From positions 1-64,000 of the forward strand of contig JAIXOU010000122.1 of NCBI GenBank assembly GCA_027486585.1: a stretch of DNA of 64,000 nucleotides, read 5' to 3'. The translations under genes and the position numbers were made by a program. The notes beneath the pieces were generated by a model that did not search any database, was not told where the DNA came from, and worked only from the letters and a program-made list of their open reading frames with translations. Origin of the DNA: Verrucomicrobiaceae bacterium (lineage in GTDB: Bacteria; Verrucomicrobiota; Verrucomicrobiia; Verrucomicrobiales; Verrucomicrobiaceae). Shown piece by piece: positions 61,844 to 64,000 of this stretch (within the stretch, counting starts at the first letter, position 1; each line of letters begins with the position of its first letter).

Positions 61844-62944
61844 TTACTTCTGATAAATCGGCAGGAAGTGATGATAGACGCTTAGGCTAAGTAGTGCCAA
61901 TGAAGTAGCATAAACTGGGCCGGCGCTCTTTTCGTTACCGTTTCTCGGAAACCAGGCACCTTCGGCACTTTGTGCTCCCACGAGCATTTGTTCTGTCTTT
62001 TGTCGCGCAGTCGCGGCATAGTCACCACCACGTTGATACATGCCTTGAGCATAGTAATAGCAGCCGTAAAAGAACCAGGGTTCATTGACTTCGGGTGGGA
62101 ATTTTAACAGCCAGTTTGATGAACCAATCACTTCAGCGGTATTGTATTGACCCGCAACTTGGAGTGAGAGCAGCCCTGCGGAGGTGGTTGAAAAAGTCTG
62201 CCGACCCCCATAAGGCTCATAGCTAAAAGCAGCCTCCTGCTGTTTGAAAAGGCCGTTGCTGTCACGTTCCGCGCGGTAGCTGCGCTTGATGTAGGCAATG
62301 CCGTTGTCGATGGCTTCCTTCGGCACATCGATACCACTGTTCTTTGCGGCTCTTAATGACATGAGCTGCCAGACGCTCACGCTAATATCGCTATCGCTGC
62401 TGCTGGGTTCATAGCGCCAGCCACCTCGATTGGCTTCACTTTTAGATACCTGCTGGGCACGGATGATGAGCTTGATGGCTTTTTCGGTCATCGTGCGCAC
62501 CTTTTTATCAGTCGCTTCATCGGCTGACATGCCGAGCATCTCTGTGAGCATGAGAGTGATGATGCCGTGGCCATACATGCGGCTGCGATCGCTGCGTCCC
62601 AAATAGCCGTTTTCATCGGGTTCGACATGATCGACGATGAACTTCAGTGCCCGCTCGGCGGCTTTGCCTTCGGGCGTTGGATTGCCCGGCAAATGGCCTA
62701 CGGAGGCCAAGCCCATGATCGAAAGCGCCGTCATGGCTGCCGTATGGCTAGGCACATCCCCTCGACGTGGTGCTTGATTGGTTTTTTGATCGGAAAAATG
62801 CCCCGCAGGCTGTTGTTGCTTCAACAGCCAAGCGACGGCTTTTTCTACCGATGCTTTGACCTGAGGAGAGATGATCTCAGGCGCTGGATTAGCCGCCTTA
62901 ACATGCAGGCAAAAGCAGGGGAAGATGAAAAGAAGGCGTCTCAT
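61844..62944 (-). CDS. Exported alpha/alpha-toroid protein (prenyltransferase/squalene-oxidase repeats)
   Basis: A 366-residue exported protein: signal peptide MRRLLFIFPCFCLHVKA, then repeats such as VAWLLKQQQPAGHFSDQKTN, ANRGGWRYEP and TFSTTSAGLLSLQVAGQY typical of squalene-cyclase-fold toroids. No DxDD or DCTAE catalytic motif was seen. Such secreted proteins are common in Planctomycetes and Verrucomicrobia and have no known role. Not a terpene cyclase on present evidence. Confidence 0.82.
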   Translation of the reverse strand: MRRLLFIFPCFCLHVKAANPAPEIISPQVKASVEKAVAWLLKQQQPAGHFSDQKTNQAPRRGDVPSHTAAMTALSIMGLASVGHLPGNPTPEGKAAERALKFIVDHVEPDENGYLGRSDRSRMYGHGIITLMLTEMLGMSADEATDKKVRTMTEKAIKLIIRAQQVSKSEANRGGWRYEPSSSDSDISVSVWQLMSLRAAKNSGIDVPKEAIDNGIAYIKRSYRAERDSNGLFKQQEAAFSYEPYGGRQTFSTTSAGLLSLQVAGQYNTAEVIGSSNWLLKFPPEVNEPWFFYGCYYYAQGMYQRGGDYAATARQKTEQMLVGAQSAEGAWFPRNGNEKSAGPVYATSLALLSLSVYHHFLPIYQK

Positions 62945-62962
62945 GGGCTATTGTAAACGCGA

Positions 62963-64000
62963 TCAACGCAGACTCTTGATCAGAACCTTTGAGTTCCTGC
63001 CGCTGCGGTCATATTTTTCACGACGAGCCAGGGGCAGTGCTGAGGGATCTGTGACTAGAAAGCCCATTTTCTCTTCAAAGAATCGGAAGGCCTGAGTGCT
63101 CAGTGCTACAAGGACCTCACAGCCGCGCTGCTTGGCGGTGTCTTCAGCAAAGGCGACGAGTTTTTGTCCATGTCCCCGATTTTTGTGACTGCGCCGCACA
63201 AACAGGCAGGCCAGCTCAGCCACCTTTCTGCCTTCTTCCTCATAGCTGTGCACAGCAACGCAGCCGATCGGATTGCTATCGGTCTCAAGCACAAAGAAGT
63301 CTTTGATGCGGGACTGAATTTGTTCACGAGTCCGTGGGACCAACGCAGCGTCGTCCATGGATTGCTGCATCATGGAAAGCAGGGCCGGCACGTCTGAGGC
63401 CTGAGCTTTTCTAATTTGCTGATAGTCGTCAGCATGGATCATGGTGCCGACCCCCTCATTGCTGAAAAGCTCGGCCAACAAAGCCTCGTCCTGAGTGCCA
63501 TCCACAATGTGCACCCGCGCGACCCCTTCTTGGCAGGCCAGGGCTCCGTAGCGTAGTTTGGAGAGCAGATTCACGTCATGACGTGCCTCTTTGCGTTTAT
63601 AAATTTCCCGCGCATCTGCGATGGAGAGTTGGGCTAGGCGACTTCCATCAGGGTTTGTTAAACCTGCTTCGGAAACGAAAATCACTTTGGCTGCCTTCAG
63701 GGCCAGTGCGACTTCGATGGCAACGGCGTCCGAGTTCAGGCGTAAGGTCGCCCCTTTGCCATCGTAACCGATGGGCGAAAGGATGGGGATGATGTCCGCT
63801 TTCAGGATGACTTCCAAAGACTCAGCATCCACGCGCTCAATCCGCCCGGTGAATTCAAGGTCGGTGCCATTGATCACACCGGCAGGATGAACCACGAGAG
63901 CATTGGAAATAACCACTGGCAGTTCCAGCGCTGTCAGATCAGCCATCAGTTCACTGGATTGTCGGGTGATCGCTTCAATGGCAATGTCTAGGCTGGCTTC
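62963..64000 (-). CDS. argA: N-acetylglutamate synthase (ArgA-type, kinase-like plus GNAT domain), 5'-truncated by window edge
   Basis: Acetylates glutamate to start arginine synthesis. The frame stays open to base 64000 (codons EASLDIAIEAITRQSSEL precede Met at 63946), so the 5' part lies outside. The visible amino-acid kinase-like part has GVINGTDLEFTGRIERVD and ILSPIGYDGKGATLRLNSDA, close to ArgA. The C-terminal GNAT domain has IRKAQASDVPALLSMMQQSM and the acetyl-CoA loop FVRRSHKNRGHGQKLVAFAE. It lies 18 bp upstream of the toroid-fold gene. Confidence 0.92.
   Translation of the reverse strand, partial: EASLDIAIEAITRQSSELMADLTALELPVVISNALVVHPAGVINGTDLEFTGRIERVDAESLEVILKADIIPILSPIGYDGKGATLRLNSDAVAIEVALALKAAKVIFVSEAGLTNPDGSRLAQLSIADAREIYKRKEARHDVNLLSKLRYGALACQEGVARVHIVDGTQDEALLAELFSNEGVGTMIHADDYQQIRKAQASDVPALLSMMQQSMDDAALVPRTREQIQSRIKDFFVLETDSNPIGCVAVHSYEEEGRKVAELACLFVRRSHKNRGHGQKLVAFAEDTAKQRGCEVLVALSTQAFRFFEEKMGFLVTDPSALPLARREKYDRSGRNSKVLIKSLR

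Noticed and set aside
61844-62944. Squalene-hopene or other terpene cyclase
   Set aside because: The protein has a signal peptide and no DxDD/DCTAE catalytic motif; only the toroid repeat fold is supported.

Overview
The window looks like chromosomal DNA of a Verrucomicrobiota bacterium, probably Verrucomicrobiaceae (Prosthecobacter/Verrucomicrobium-like). This is inferred from gene families, not from a marker gene. The indicators are a PVC-type membrane dehydrogenase with a C-terminal CxxCH heme domain, DUF1080 and ThuA proteins, a Tat-exported Gfo/Idh/MocA oxidoreductase, a DUF1573/rhodanese pair, a squalene-cyclase-repeat protein and a 2015-residue secreted protein with two SUMF1-type modules. 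Most start codons lack an obvious Shine-Dalgarno and follow pyrimidine-rich leaders.

Layout. 0-7.6 kb: a truncated Na+/alanine symporter, an RluA pseudouridine synthase, the PVC cytochrome, a LOG-family protein, and proB translationally coupled to a polyamine-binding protein. 7.7-7.9 kb: a 21-bp-period repeat array touching the end of an RND transporter gene. 7.9-19.2 kb, all minus strand: a type II secretion/pseudopilus locus read DUF4112, gspE, [toxin-antitoxin pair], gspF, gspG, gspH, gspI, gspJ, gspK, then the RND pump. Short inverted-repeat elements sit in this locus, and two of them supply the first codons of gspH and gspJ. 19.6-24 kb: a small lipoprotein, a frameshifted M32 carboxypeptidase, an FHA-adenylate cyclase, DUF2721 and a coiled-coil membrane protein. 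24.1-28.8 kb: a sugar-processing set (Gfo/Idh/MocA, GH2-like hydrolase, DUF1080), then rhodanese and DUF1573. 28.9-37.8 kb: cofactor and housekeeping genes (hemB of the Asp-rich metal type, a NadD-NadK fusion, thiG, a second toxin-antitoxin pair, hemQ, ferredoxin, tRNA-Pro, lgt, trpE).

38.0-47.6 kb is the most unusual part. A ThuA gene is followed by 1.5 kb of gene-poor DNA with a decayed copy of the 3' end of mnmA, an array of about 19 units of 21 bp, and a short ORF that looks like the first codons of a type I restriction methylase. Next come the giant SUMF1/Ig-like protein gene and then intact mnmA. The two mnmA 3' ends are in the same orientation and 7.16 kb apart. That is the arrangement left when an element integrates into the 3' end of a gene and restores it.

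47.6-64 kb: a PLD/cardiolipin synthase, glutaredoxin, transglutaminase, tRNA-Val, small membrane and lipoprotein genes, ftsH, rlmB, an iron-type alcohol dehydrogenase, a second pilus-type operon (two tandem 552-residue PilB-like ATPases, PilC-like protein, pseudopilin), a toroid-fold secreted protein, and the 3' part of argA running off the window.

How the genes fit together: there are two separate pseudopilus/pilus assembly operons, each with ATPase(s), a platform protein and pilin(s). Neither has a secretin, GspL/M or prepilin peptidase inside the window. Heme genes hemB and hemQ point to the coproporphyrin-dependent route.
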